The notes under the pieces: generated by a model
The model's database searches: none
Told to the model about the DNA's origin: nothing
Seen by the model: only the letters and a program-made list of their open reading frames with translations
Part shown: positions 25,261 through 37,350 of the stretch, one piece after another
How the letters are laid out: each line of letters begins with the position of its first letter
How positions within the stretch are numbered: position 1 is the stretch's first letter
Assembly (NCBI GenBank): GCA_030549775.1
Contig: CM060178.1
Location: 70,292,556-70,356,555 of the forward strand
Source of the DNA: Tamarix chinensis
Lineage: Eukaryota > Streptophyta > Magnoliopsida > Caryophyllales > Tamaricaceae
Length of the DNA: 64,000 nt
Direction of reading: 5' to 3'
Program-made: the position numbers and the translations under genes

Positions 25261-28200
25261 TCTTATGCATAAAACTACTACTACTTCAAAGTTTTTCAAT
25301 AAATAGCTAAAAGACAATTCAACAAGAATAAATATCAATGGAAACAATAACAACTCTTTGGAGAGAAAAAAGACATATTTGATTAAATGTTGCTATCAAG
25401 AATATATTGTAACGCTCATTAAAAAAATGTGATGCCAATATCATATTTAACATACATCAAATAAATATTTTTTATAAGAGTGTGAATGACTACAAATAAT
25501 TCAACATATTTTTAAAAAAAAATTCTTCTATAAATCAAAAGAAAAAATGAAAGAAAATAAATTTTGAAAAGAAAATTGTAAATAAGTTGTAGAAACCTTA
25601 TTAAAGTAATTTCTTTTTAAAACATTATCAATATCATAAAAACAAAATAAAATCAATAGCATAAATATTTTTTACAGATAAAAATCATTATAATAATTTT
25701 CTACTTTAGAGGAATTTAAAATTTTAAAATAGTTTATTTTTGTTAACAAAAAATAATCCTAAAATAAGATTGTAATCACAAAAAAAGTTAAAATCATAAA
25801 CGAAATTAAAATATTAAAATCAAATCACTCAACATAAAAAAAATATTTTAAATGAAAATTAAATCATGTAAATTTAATAAAATCCTAATCATAAATGAAT
25901 TTATCAAGAATTATTAACAATAACAAATGATTAAATAAGTTTCAATCTTAATTTAAAACCATTGATAAAATCATAAAACAAATCAAAAACTTATCAAATG
26001 TTTGCGAGAATCACGATTTAAATAAAATAATCCAATTAAAATAAAATTAAAAGACAAAACTCATCAATCAAAAGCAATATTTTATAAAAATTCAGTTTTC
26101 TATGAACAGTGTGCAACATAAATAATTATCACATTAGAAAAACTAATATTATTTATATTATTTTATTATTCATAATTATGATTAATAATATTTGTATTAA
26201 TTATTAATTTATAGTCATAAGAAATAATATCCTTTTTAATTAGATCTTTAATATCATAATTATTATTTTTATATCAATTAATAATTTATAATTATGATTA
26301 ATATTGTTTTCAATAATTATTAATTTATCATTACAATTAATAATATCATTATTCAGTTATGATTTAAACTTATAATTCATATTACTTATTTTGATTATAT
26401 ACATAAAATTAACACTAATTATATTTTTATTAATGATAATTTATAATTATAACTAATAATGTTATTATTAATTATTTATTATTATTATTATTAAAATTAT
26501 TGTTATAATTATAATTAACATTAATCTTTTAAAAAATATACGTGATTATTATTAAAATTATTTAATTTTGTATAATAATGATTAATAATAATTTTATTAA
26601 TTATCAATTTATAGTGATACAAAATATTATACCTATGTATAAGTTGTTGAAGAATTATAATTATGGTTAATATTACTTTTAAGAATTATCAATTTATTAT
26701 TACAATTAATAGTATCTTTACAATATTTTTACAATCATTTATTTATATATATTTACAATTAATTGTGTTGTTATTAATGAATTATTTTTAACTATAATAA
26801 ATAGTATTTGGAATGATTATTTAATTATAATAGTGATAAATATTCCTCATTATGATTTTTATTAGTTATTAATTTATAAATATAATTAATTATCAATTGG
26901 TTTTTTATTATTAATTTATAAATAGTAGTTGGTGGTGGGTGGGTGATTAATAAAAATTCAATGATAATAGTATGAGAAATTTTCAACATTTAGTACATAA
27001 TAATATGGTAGATAATATAGATAATAACATTCTTAAAATAATATATAAAACAAATGACATAAAAACCGTTCGAGCGAATAATATAAATGACATTATTATT
27101 ATTATTATATAAGTCATATACATATATTTACACACATTGTTGTGAAAAAGTGCACACAAACAAAGGTGATTGGACCAAAGAAGAAGATCAACGTCTTACT
27201 ATTTTAATAAATTATTTTAGTTTATGTTTAATTTAGCTTTAATTAATGACTATTTTAGTTTAATTTGATGAATCTTTTCCTTTTAGTTTACATATATATT
27301 TTTATTGATGTTTATTCGAGCTTTGGTTAATATTTTCTTCTTCTTTAGGCTTATGTTTATTGAAACTTCGATCGATGTGTCTCCTTTGGTTTGGTGTTTA
27401 CTCAAGATTTAGTTGGTATTTTTCCTTCTTTAAGTGTTTGTTTAAGTTTCAATTGGTGTGTTTTCTTCTTTAATTTGGTATTTAGTATTAGTTTGAGTTG
27501 ATATTTTTTCTTATTTGACTTAATGTTTATCTAAGATTCATTTGATGTTTTTATATAATTATGTTCGTGTTTATTTTGATTTACTATGATATTTTATTTT
27601 AAAAATTAATTAAGAATGTTAACGTTTAAAATTCAAATTAATTAATATGTTAGACATTATAAAAATGTGTAAGGAAAGTAAATAAACGAGGAAGCGACAG
27701 CGTAAAAGTATCTTTGTGGCTTTTAGTTCTCTATTAAGAAAAAGGCAAGTGTTTGGAAACTTAAAATCAACAAAAAGATACTAATAGACAGGTGTCACAA
27801 GTCTGGCACCATTCATGTCTTCTTTAGTTTAAAATAAAAAATTTATAATTATGAAAAGTATCGTTACTAATTAATGAAATACATTTTTAATATTGTTTCC
27901 TACTCAGCTCGCTAATTATTTTGAATTAAAATAAGTTTGACTAGAATTATTGAAAAAAAAATATGCTATAATATTTTTGAATTTTTCCTCTACCAAGGGA
28001 CACCTATATTGAAATAGCTTTGACTTAAAAAGTAATTTTTGTATTTATTTTGTCATTACCTATCATTCACCGCTTCTAGTTTTATTAAATTCTTTGTTAC
28101 TGTTAAAATAATAATTTATTATTATTAATATAATATATTACTATTAATATATTAATATACCAATGAATTAATATGTCACTATTATTTTATCCAATTTTTG

Positions 28201-28560
28201 TTTATTAATATTCTGATTTTTTATTATCACTGATGTATTAATTTTTTATTATTAATGTATTAATTTTTTTTCCCATTAAATTGATCTCTTACTACTATTA
28301 TATTAATTTTTTTGTTAATGAACTAAAATTTTACCATTATCTATTTAAAATAAATATTTCACTATTAATATATTAATTTTTTTATCTCTAATATATTACC
28401 CCTTTTTACTATTAATATACTATTTTTTTTTTACTATAAATTTAAATATATTTTTCATTTACTTTACCAATGTCATTATACCTGATTTGATTAAGCCTTT
28501 TCACTTTAGACTCATCGACTTATTTTGACTGTATTTTTTTTTAATTTTTTCCTCAAGCGG
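25260..28560. other. Very AT-rich low-complexity desert
   Basis: TTATTAATAATT-type sequence dominates (26100-26900), followed by T-rich DNA with reiterated TTTAGTTTATGTTT and TTTGGTGTTT phrases (27210-27560) and TATTAATATATTA runs (28080-28460). I see no coding potential, RNA gene or element terminus. Confidence 0.75.
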
Positions 28561-29340
28561 AATACGCGAGAAGATAACAGAAGATTAAAGGTCATCCTGA
28601 TACTTTCTACCTCTAGATTTAAATTTATTAATGGTACACTTCATCTACGATGCTAAGAGGAATAAACTTAGGAAATAAGTCAAACGCATATGATCAAACA
28701 AAATTTGAATTGTGCATCGTCTATTCGTCTGCGCTGGTAATATTTATTTTTTATTATCTTGACGTGACATTTGTTACGCACTACGCAACTGTTTGTCAGG
28801 TACCACAATAAAACCCTGGCTGGATAATATCGACACCGCACTTCGTCGGAGGCAATGGACGTGCATATCCGACGACAAAATCACGTGACCGTGATATTTT
28901 TATGAGAGATTTTTTTCTAGAGTTTTAACTTTAGAAATATGTGAGATAACACCAACACGAATGCACGTAGGCGACAGAGGGCAACAACCTGACAGCGATT
29001 GACGCCGACAATAATGCATATGCACGACACGACTATTATTGGAGCTCCCCGCCTAAATGTAACGCAATAACATGTTGTAATACTCAAATTCTTGAAGTAC
29101 AGCCTGGGATAGAATGGCCATTGTAGGAAGAGTCGTTTTCTCCCGAAAACGGAAATGTGACTAGAAATTACGGCGGAAATTTTTTTTTTCTTCCTAAAAA
29201 ATGTACCTGAAATTTAAATTTACATTACTTTAAAAATTCTGGTAATCTAAATTATTGTCTATCTTTTTCAATCCATAGCTTTAATCGTCGGTTTTAATTA
29301 TCTTGACATCTTTAATGAAACATAAATAAATTAGAGTCGG
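28561..29340. other. Compositionally balanced stretch without a recognised gene
   Basis: This stretch is clearly richer in GC and in CpG (for example 28790-29060, with ACGCACTACGCAAC and CACGTGACCGTG) than the DNA on either side. No open frame longer than about 50 codons and no known motif were found. It could be single-copy DNA or an old exon relic. A CACGTG box is at 28882-28887. Confidence 0.4.
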
Positions 29341-29349
29341 AACCTACGA

Positions 29350-29715
29350 TCGATGTCAACTTTTGAGCAAGAAAACAATATTTTTTCTATTCCAAAAATG
29401 TCCTTTACTATTTTTCGTTTTAAAATTTTTTAATGTTAGAATTAATATTTAAAAAGTATGATTAATTTTATTTTTTAAAATCTTATTAATGATTTATATC
29501 AACTAAGGTAAGTAGTAGTTTTAGATTTTTTTTATTTATCTCTCTTAATTTTAGTAGATTTAGTCTATTTTTTTAATTTATATAATGTACATGCCTACAT
29601 AATTTTTTTATCGTTTTCTTCCATCTGCGTTTTCTAAATTTTTACTTAAAAAATAATGTTTCCGTATTTATTTTTATTTTTATTTTTACGTCTCTGTCTC
29701 CATACAATACTGTTC
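29350..29715. mobile_element. Degenerate hAT MITE (CAGTGTTGCACGG family)
   Basis: The order and wording match the better-preserved family members at 48690 and 52495: AAAATGTCCT...TTTTCG near one end, then TCTCTTAATTTTAGTAGATTT, CGTTTTCTAAATTTTTA and GTCTCTGTCTCCATACAATACTG at the other. The terminal inverted repeats have decayed and no target duplication is visible. Confidence 0.65.
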
Positions 29716-29921
29716 GACAACCACAAACAAATTATGTTAAATCTGACGTACTTAAACTCCAACAGAGGAGGGTACTTGGATTGCTACCAGATTGGCTTGT
29801 GCCCACTAAATCTTCTTCACTTTTTCCCCCTCTACCGCCATCTTCCATTTATATCAATTCTTTTGTTTAAGGAGCTACTAGTAGAATTGTATATTACTAA
29901 CCTAAAAGATGGATGAAACAC

Positions 29922-30248
29922 TGAAAGATAAGGGAGAATATTGCAAGAGCAGTTATAGACTTTTTTTACGATGAAAGAGGAGAGGTGCGTCATAATAATC
30001 AAGATAATACTTAAATGTATTTCATAATTCCTCCTTAAGAAATAGTCAAGATAATACTTAAATGTATTTCATAAATTCTTTCTTAAGAAATATTCAATGT
30101 CGTGAATCAAATATTAGATAATCTTAGAATTAAGTTGTTGATTAGCGTAAAATTATGTTGTTAGTTATTTCTCCTCCTATTTATTTGTATGTTTGTAATT
30201 CTTATGGGTGTGAAAAATATACATCAACATGTGTTTCTAAGTCTTTCA
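29922..30248 (+). mobile_element. 5' LTR of a Ty1/copia element
   Basis: The LTR ends CTTTCA directly before a primer-binding site, and TGAAAG at 29922 is its perfect 6-bp inverted counterpart. I therefore place the start there, though less surely than the end. It contains a 47-bp tandem duplication (29999-30092). The last 85 bp recur at 30729-30806 as the 3' LTR remnant. Confidence 0.75.
29999..30092. repeat. 47-bp tandem duplication in the copia LTR
   Basis: Two adjacent copies begin TCAAGATAATACTTAAATGT and end CTTAAGAAATA, with only a few differences. Confidence 0.92.
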
Positions 30249-30260
30249 TGGTATCAGAGC
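30249..30260 (+). other. Primer-binding site for initiator tRNA-Met
   Basis: TGGTATCAGAGC is complementary to the 3' end of plant initiator methionine tRNA, the standard primer of copia reverse transcription. It starts directly at the LTR end. Confidence 0.95.
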
Positions 30261-30304
30261 CTTCTTCATCCCTCACGAGTTCCCTTTGATCCAGAAACAA
30301 AATC

Positions 30305-30733
30305 ATGTCTTCCATCACTTTGTCTCCCACTGAATCTAATAATGCAATAGACCTTTCAAAAACTCGATCTCTTGTTACTATCATTGCTGCTACTCAACTT
30401 CCTCTCAAACTCACAAAAAAAATTATTTTACATAGAAAACTTCCTCTCACAAAAACTTAATCTATTTGGATATTTGGATGGTTCTCTTCCATGTCCATCT
30501 TCCTCCATCACTCAGAATGATCAAATTGTTTCCAATTTGGCCTATGTTATGTGGCGTCGTCAAGATCAACTCATTTTGCATGCCATCCTTACATCATTAA
30601 GTGAAGATGTTATACCATTGGTCGCTTCTGCAACATCAAGTCACGACGCTTGGGATAGACGCAATCATCTCTATTCTAAGTGATCTACCTCTCACATGAT
30701 TCATATCAAAGACAAGTTAGCCACACTTACTCT
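30305..30733 (+). pseudogene. Ty1/copia gag N-terminal fragment
   Basis: The ATG at 30305 opens a frame with the typical copia gag start (SPTESNNAIDLS, then TQLPLKLTKKN). A frameshift near 30420 moves it into the frame holding GYLDGSLPCPSSSI, NDQIVSNLAYVMWRRQDQL, LILHAILTSLSEDVIPLV, SSHDAWDRRNHLYS, one stop, then MIHIKDKLATLT. This is the gag-polypeptide (UBN2-like) domain of copia elements. The sequence then jumps directly into LTR-end sequence, so the rest of gag and all of pol are missing. Confidence 0.92.
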
Positions 30734-30806
30734 TATTTATTTGTACACATATATAACTTTTATGGACTTAAAAAATATATATCAACATATGTTTTTAAGT
30801 CTTTCA
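30729..30806 (+). mobile_element. 3' LTR remnant of the copia element
   Basis: CTTATTTATTTGTA...ATATCAACATATGTTTTTAA and the terminal CTTTCA match the last 80 bp of the 5' LTR. The junction with gag falls in a shared CTCYTATTTATTT stretch, so the internal deletion probably formed at microhomology. The pentamers outside the element (AACAC and CACCA) are not a clean duplication. Confidence 0.85.
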
Positions 30807-31062
30807 CACCACTCAGGTACAGAAGCATAGGGACGTCTCACGACTGCAATTTATTGTCATCATGTTTGGAGATGAAAATATTACACAAAATGAGAAAAAA
30901 GAGACTTCAAGTTTTAATTAAGGCATTTAATTAATTAGTATTTTAAATCTAGTATGTTTTAGGAGTTTTTTTTCCTTTCAATTTATTAGATTGATTATAA
31001 TTTTTCAAGTTACATATAATAAAATTTAGCCACTATATATATTACATCCTTATTCTCTAACG

Positions 31063-31416
31063 GCCCGTTTGGTAAATAGGAATGGGAGTTTGGGAATTAA
31101 AGAGTGGGAATTAGTTTATTTAGTCCCATTCCCATGTTTGGTATTTGATGGGATTAACTTGAGAATAAAAGTTTCTTGTGTTTGGTACGTCGGAATGAAA
31201 TTGGAAATATAATTATAAATTTACAAAAATACCCTTCTTATATTTATAATATTTATAGTTTTGTGTGTGTGTGTGTGTGTATGTGTGTGTGTATAACCAA
31301 TTATTATTATATTTTTCCATTATTCGACTTTTTTTTTCTCATAATAAATCATATAACATCATATCAGATCCGATCAGGTTAGATCTGATCTGATCCGATC
31401 ATATTAGATAATAGTA

Positions 31417-31450
<34 letters not shown>

Positions 31451-31915
31451 CAAATAATATTTACAATAATAATTATTATTATAATTATGATTATCTTTAT
31501 TATAATTATAATTATTATTATATTTTTAATTAAAATTAATTATTATAATAATTAGAATTATAATAAAGATAATAATTATAATACAGTTATAACTGTCTGT
31601 TTGGTAAATGGGAATGGGAGTTTGAAAATTAAAATTATTATAAAGATAATCATCATCATCATCATCATCATCATTATTATTATAATTAATATTATTAATA
31701 TAATTTTATATACAATAATATAAGGTTATTTTGGTAATTTTATCTTTTATTCTCATTCTCATCTTTTTAATATCACCTCCCTCTTAGGAATAAATTAATT
31801 GGAATTGGCATCTGTAAATTTCATTTTCAATCCCATTTTAATTTTTAATGCCTTAGAATATTTAAATTCCTCCTTAAATTCGTATTTTTACAACTTTATT
31901 CCCTCCAATGAAACA
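31063..31915. mobile_element. TIR-type non-autonomous element with an internal partial copy
   Basis: The left end GGCCCGTTTGGTAAATAGGA resembles the ends of a common class of plant MITEs. The reverse complement of the right end (about CAACTTGTTTCATTGGAGGG, ending near 31912) matches it imperfectly. The phrase TGTTTGGTAAATGGGAATGG recurs internally at about 31597, so two copies may be nested. A (GT)n run (31261-31292) and (ATT)n runs (31420-31447) lie between. There is no coding content and no clear target duplication. Confidence 0.55.
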
Positions 31916-33360
31916 AGTTGTACTTTTTTTAAAAAAAAATAAGGTTTTAGTCTCGTCGTCTACACGCCCCTAACAACGACTGTGGCTACTATCGTAACAC
32001 TTTACATACGGAAGGAAGCTATACATGTTGTTGAGTCGTTATTGGTGTAGCACTTTACAGAGGATGCAACGTTTCGCAACGGCATTTGAGCTTTGAAATG
32101 TCATTATCCCTTCGTTTTAGTATTTTATTTTTGGGACCTATATTTTTTATAGTATACATAATAATAAGAAGTAATAAATTTTTATAGAATTTAAAATCTA
32201 TATTTACTAATATATAATTACATTAATTTTTCCTCTAATTATTATTAATATTATAACTTTATTTATAATTATCAATGTAAATAGGATTATAAAAAAATTA
32301 ATGCTTTATATTTTCATAAAAAAGGATTTATAGTGTGAAAGAAATTTGATAAAAAAAAATATAGTCTTTATGTAACGAGACACAAGGAGTAATTTATTTA
32401 TGTGATAATTTAATAACGTAAAAATATATTAGAATATACACTTTTTTACACAAATTATTTCCTTTATCTTGTAATTTAATATTATAAATGATTTTTAGAC
32501 TCACTACTAGTATATTTTTAATCATTAATCCATGTTTATAATTGAGTATTATCTATGACTCTTTTAAATTCATATTTTCATATTTTTATAGTATGACAAG
32601 AATAACATAGGAGAATATTGAGCTCATATTTGATAACGGAAATCATCATCAAAACTCAATAATAAATTACTTAGAAAATTAACTTAAAGCGTAAAAAATT
32701 AGTTTTGATCTGAAAAGTTATAAGCTATTTTAGATGATAAAAAAATCAAAGTAAACTTCAAAATTAGTAAAACAAAAAAATTACCTGCCATATATATATA
32801 TATTAAAAGCTAGATCATATTAACCAAACACATTTGACATCAAAACTGGTCAACCTCAATGTGCAACTCATTCCTGGCGACGTTCTACTCCAATTAGCTT
32901 ATAAGGCTGAACAAGCTTTCATCCAAAGTCTAACCCCCATAGTCAACTAGCATGACTTCTAGTCAAGGTTGCGACTGCATAAATTTAATACTGTGCCACA
33001 GTAACTCAACAATTTACAAGCGTATTCATCGTATACCTCGTAATTCCCACTGTAATTACCTTATAGTTAGCAACTACCCAACCAAAAGTTACCGGAATCA
33101 TATCAGTCAAACAGTAATTTATTATCTGTCCTAATAATATAGTAATAATTATAATATTTTAGTACACATTAAACAAAAAAGTTTCGTCTGATATGAAAAT
33201 TGCATTGTGTCCCATACACCAATAGTATCTACAATAACTAAAACTATCTTGGTAGTCTATCTAATTTATCTAGGCAACTCCTATACCTCCGACTATAAGC
33301 TAAATTATATAATCTCGTAAAACTTTCCTTAACAACTCGTTGTTCTAAAATTCTAGGAAT
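31916..33360. other. AT-rich DNA; right part may be the LINE 3' tail
   Basis: No gene is seen. A more complex block at 32830-33130 lies downstream (on the minus strand) of the LINE fragment beginning at 33370. It could be that LINE's 3' region, but no motif proves it. Confidence 0.45.
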
Positions 33361-33369
33361 GATAGTATG

Positions 33370-34545
33370 AGAGACTAGAAAAGCAATGAAATTGCTATGT
33401 ATCCACAGTTGGTAAATGAGTTGTAGCAGTGGTATATGTATCCACAGTTGGTCATGGCCTTGAGTTTAGTATACACATAATGAATGGTATAAGTAACACA
33501 TTTCTCACAATTACCTGTAACAATGTGTTGTAGCAGTGGAGACCTTAAGTTCATCACTTTTCTAAAAATCCAATAGTGGTGAGCTTTAGGTTCATATTCT
33601 TAAGATATACCTCACGTACGCATTTGATCCATGAACTTTCCTTATTTCTTATCATCTTACCAATGGCTTCCTTGTTCTGACTTTGGAGATGTCTCAGACC
33701 TAAACCACCACCAAACTTTAGTAGGCAAATAATACTCTAAGCAACTAGAGCTCCACTATTCTTCTCACCCAAACTTGTCCAAATGACAGTTCTACGAATA
33801 AAATCAACATATTTGACCGCCTTATTGGGAGTAATGAGCATTTGAGCCCAAAATCCCTAAACACCACCCAAAACATATTGGATTAACTACAATCTCCTAG
33901 AATGGCACAAATGTTTTGATTTATAGCAATTAACTCTTGCCAAAATCTTATCCAATAGTGGTTGATATTGAATAATACTAAGCCAACCATTGCTTAATTG
34001 GACTCTAAGATAATGGAAAGGCAAATCACCCTCTTCACACCTAAGAATAGATAATATCTATTGTTTAAGATGTAGAGGCATTCACTAAACTATACATTAC
34101 TTTTTTATTGGGTTAACCATTAAGCAAGAAATTTTACCAAACTCCGCAATATTTTCCTAAATTGCCTTTGTAGAATGTAAATCACCTCTATAGAAAATCA
34201 ATAAGTCATCTGCAAAACACAAATCAATTATATGTAAGGATGTCCATGAAAATCAGCCACATGCCATAATTATTGCAAGCTCCTATTTAAAAACTCCAAT
34301 CCTAAAAAAAAAAAAGATAAGGGAAAAAGGATCATCCTACCATAAGCCCTTTTTACTCAAGAAAGGTTTTTCAAATACACTATTTTTCTTCAAAGAAATT
34401 TTGACCAATGCCACACAAGTCATCACCATATTCACAAAGTGACTTGATAGACCATATGCTAGAAAAAGTTAATTAAAAAAAACTCCGCTCCAAACTATTG
34501 TAGGCTTTTTGAATGTCAAACTTCAGCAACAAGATATCATTATTA
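33370..34545 (-). pseudogene. Second L1-type LINE fragment (reverse transcriptase)
   Basis: Minus-strand translation from 34545 gives LLLKFDIQKAYNSLE (RT motif around the first catalytic Asp), then FADDLLIFYRGDLHSTKA with the catalytic Asp-Asp pair kept (34216-34165), ISCLMVNPIKK and, lower down, GGGLGLRHLQSQNKEAIG (about 33715-33660). It ends with LLQHIVTGNCEKC (about 33540). Several stops and frameshifts are present. The 5' end is truncated at about 34545, which is usual for LINE insertions. It differs enough from the LINE at 2895-13075 to be an independent insertion. Confidence 0.88.
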
Positions 34546-34546
34546 T

Positions 34547-34702
34547 TGTTGAAATTTAAATTACACATTCAAACTCTTATGTCATTTGACTTAATTGACA
34601 TTCTTTGATGCCTACAACAGAATATTATTTTTTCTTGAGATTTAAATTAGGCATTCAAACTCTTATGTCATATAACTAAACTGACATTATTTGAGCCCTA
34701 TT
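34547..34702. repeat. Two-copy tandem repeat, about 80 bp
   Basis: GAAATTTAAATTACACATTC and GAGATTTAAATTAGGCATTC head two units that both continue with AAACTCTTATGTCAT and end with TGACATT. It adjoins the LINE 5' truncation point. Confidence 0.85.
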
Positions 34703-35519
34703 ATATTTTTTAATTGTTTTTTGATAACTATGTAGCTATTATAACAATTGTGAAGATAATTATTAGAAGTAGTAACATTCCTCTCATATTATTATTATTA
34801 ATTTAATGAAATTAATTTTAAGGAAGAGGACATATCAACCAAGCTTAGATTGAGCCTCCTCTCTTTGTTAGATATTTTATGTTGATTTTATCTAATTTTA
34901 GTCACATGATAAATACAATGCATTGTTTTCTTCTACCATAATTATTAGTCGTATTATTACCACTTATTGTACTAATTGATTTTTCTAAATTAGATTTATG
35001 GAGATGACAAGTCCTCTCCCTTTTATTCTAGATATTTTTTTGAGTATTATAAAATTTAATGGATTTTTTTTTATTTAAGTACACATGTTTAAAATGGGTT
35101 GCATAATTTTCTTCAGCTATCATTTATTTCTCATAAAAATCCTTTGTGTTTTGGGGATAACATATTCATACATTATACAACTTGAGTGATTCAATTTGTG
35201 TGAGAAAGATTATAAAAAGGCCTAAAACTTTCATGTGTTATGTTATGACTAATTATAATTGCATTATATAGTAAATATCATTAGAAGTTCTTGTTGCAAA
35301 ATCATATTCAAGAAAATATATTTATTTTCCTAATAATCATTCCACTAATTTCTATGCAAAGTTTTGATTTTTTGTGATATTGAAAAGATCAAATAGAAAA
35401 TAAATCAAAGATAGAGGGGAAGAGAGAATAGAGTCTCTTATTTATTAATACATATAAGTTCTATTATATTTACACTTTATTATATCTCATTTATATAATA
35501 TTCATACTTATTACATCCA
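34703..35519. other. AT-rich DNA, nothing recognised
   Basis: I see no gene or element boundary. Composition is uniform and AT-rich. Confidence 0.6.
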
Positions 35520-36070
35520 CTATGAGAGAGAGTTAAGGGATATGGAAGGCGGTGGTGGAACGAAGAGTTGGGAGGTTACAACAATAACAGAGGTAGGTGG
35601 GAGTTGTAGGGGAAATGAAGGGTGTAGGTAGAGGTGTAGAGTGTAGGGACGTGGCTTCATAGGTCGTTGGATGGGGAAGGGGAAGGCACATGAGGAGGGA
35701 GGTAGGGTTGTCTGGGCTAAAAGAGAAAAGAGAAGCAGGCGCGGGCAGTTGGGGTAGACTGCATGACCAAGAAGGGGAAGGGAGGACATGTGTAGGCGGC
35801 GTTGTAAGGCCATGTTTGGGCTAGAAGAGAAAAGGATAAAAGGAGAGGGGAGAAGAAGACGGGGCGACGTAGGGGGTTAGGGTGTGTTTGGGTGCATAGG
35901 GGTGCAGATGGGGAAGAAGAAGAAGAGAAAAAGGAAGGTGGGCTGGGCTACTAGGGCGTGGGGAAGGAAGAAAAGGAAAAGAAGAGGATTAGAACGGGGC
36001 ATAGAGAAGAAAGAAAAAGAAAGGAGGAGAAAAAGAAAAGAGAAAATAAAGAAAAAGGGAAAATGAAAAA
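35520..36070. other. GA-rich tract
   Basis: This purine-rich block resembles the GA-rich interiors of the long LTRs (7500-8220, 16220-16980, 61330-62460), and like them it is followed by TTAGGGTTAGAATTAAA-type sequence. It may be a fragment of such an LTR, but no terminus is found. The Lys/Arg-rich and CT-rich open frames here are composition artefacts. Confidence 0.5.
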
Positions 36071-36544
36071 TAATAAATTAAATTTAGGGTTAGAATTAAA
36101 ATTGAGTTAAATTTAGGTTTAGGATAATACTAATTTATCCGAATTTAGAGTATTCAATTAAAAAAATAAATCGGGTTAAAATACATAGATTTAGGGCAAA
36201 TTAAAAAATATAAAAAAAGATAAATTAATTAGGATAAATTTATTTAAAAAATTATGTAGATTTGTAGATCAAATGCTAACAAATTAATGTTAATATATAT
36301 ATATATAAAGATTAATATCAAATAATATTTCGAAGTATTACCGCTTGAGTCAAATCTAAAATAGACCCGAACTCAAGCAACTCAACAAACTTAGTATCGA
36401 CTCAAACTGATTCACATCTGACCCGTCAATTTTGACTTGAATCGAATCCAAACCTAATTCAAAGCAACACATAACCCAAATGTTCGACTGTGACACAAAC
36501 CCAGAACCATGCTAGTCTTATCATTATAAGAAAAGCACGAAAAC

Positions 36545-36815
36545 AACACCCTGTCCCCGAAACGTTTCCCATCCTAAAAACTTTTCGGTATCGAAATCAA
36601 TACCGAAAGTATTCGATTATTATTTTTTAATAATTTACATAAACTAATATAGATAAAATTTTATAATTTTTTGTTTTTTCTATTAATTTTAATAAATTTA
36701 ATTTATATATATATAATTTTTATTATTATTTTATTTCATTCTATTATTTAAATATTTTTTAAAAAAGACCTTTTTATATTTCTTCTGCCCCCGTCTCCAT
36801 CCCCGTCTAATACTA
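36545..36815. mobile_element. Degenerate hAT MITE (CAGTGTTGCACGG family)
   Basis: CCTGTCCCCGAAACGTTTCC at the left and CCCCGTCTCCATCCCCGTCT at the right, with TCTATTAATTTTAATAAATT between, reproduce the layout of the intact members. The terminal repeats and target duplication are eroded. Confidence 0.65.
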
Positions 36816-37350
36816 GTCATTATTAATTATTATCATCCCTTTACAATATCTATGCTTCAGTGATAAGCAACGCATTGACTTGGAGGCGGTGGAGTGGAGG
36901 GTACCCACCTGATTCGAGCGTCCAGTCATATATCGACACGTAAGTTACATTTGAGGACTTGGAGAAGAGGACGTAATTCATGTCTGCGGGCCAAAGATCC
37001 TAATTGAATTCCTTCCTACCCGAGATTCGATGAGAAGAGAGAGAAATAAATATCTACTACGCCTCTGAAACTGAAAGTGCCACAGATCTTTTGTCGCGTC
37101 CCTCTGTTGAAATAACTTCGGTCTTCTTCGTTTATCGTTAAGATCTTTATCCTTTTATTTTATCTTTTCTTTAAACGAGTGATATTATTCCGAGGATATT
37201 AGAAAAAGTCCCTCGCCACTAAAATATCGTTCCAGATATTTTTGTAAACTGCGTTTCCAGAACCCTACCCGCCCTCTACAGTTCTATGGGCATAGACCAG
37301 CAAACTCAAGTGCCTGTCCCCACGCTTCGGGTTTTTTTTTTTGTACTATT
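36816..37350. other. Balanced-composition stretch, no gene recognised
   Basis: It is richer in GC than its surroundings (for example 36880-37120) but has no convincing open frame. A perfect evening element in reverse orientation (AGATATTTT) is at 37234-37242, about 2.4 kb before the COR27-like start codon. Its relevance is unknown. Confidence 0.4.
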
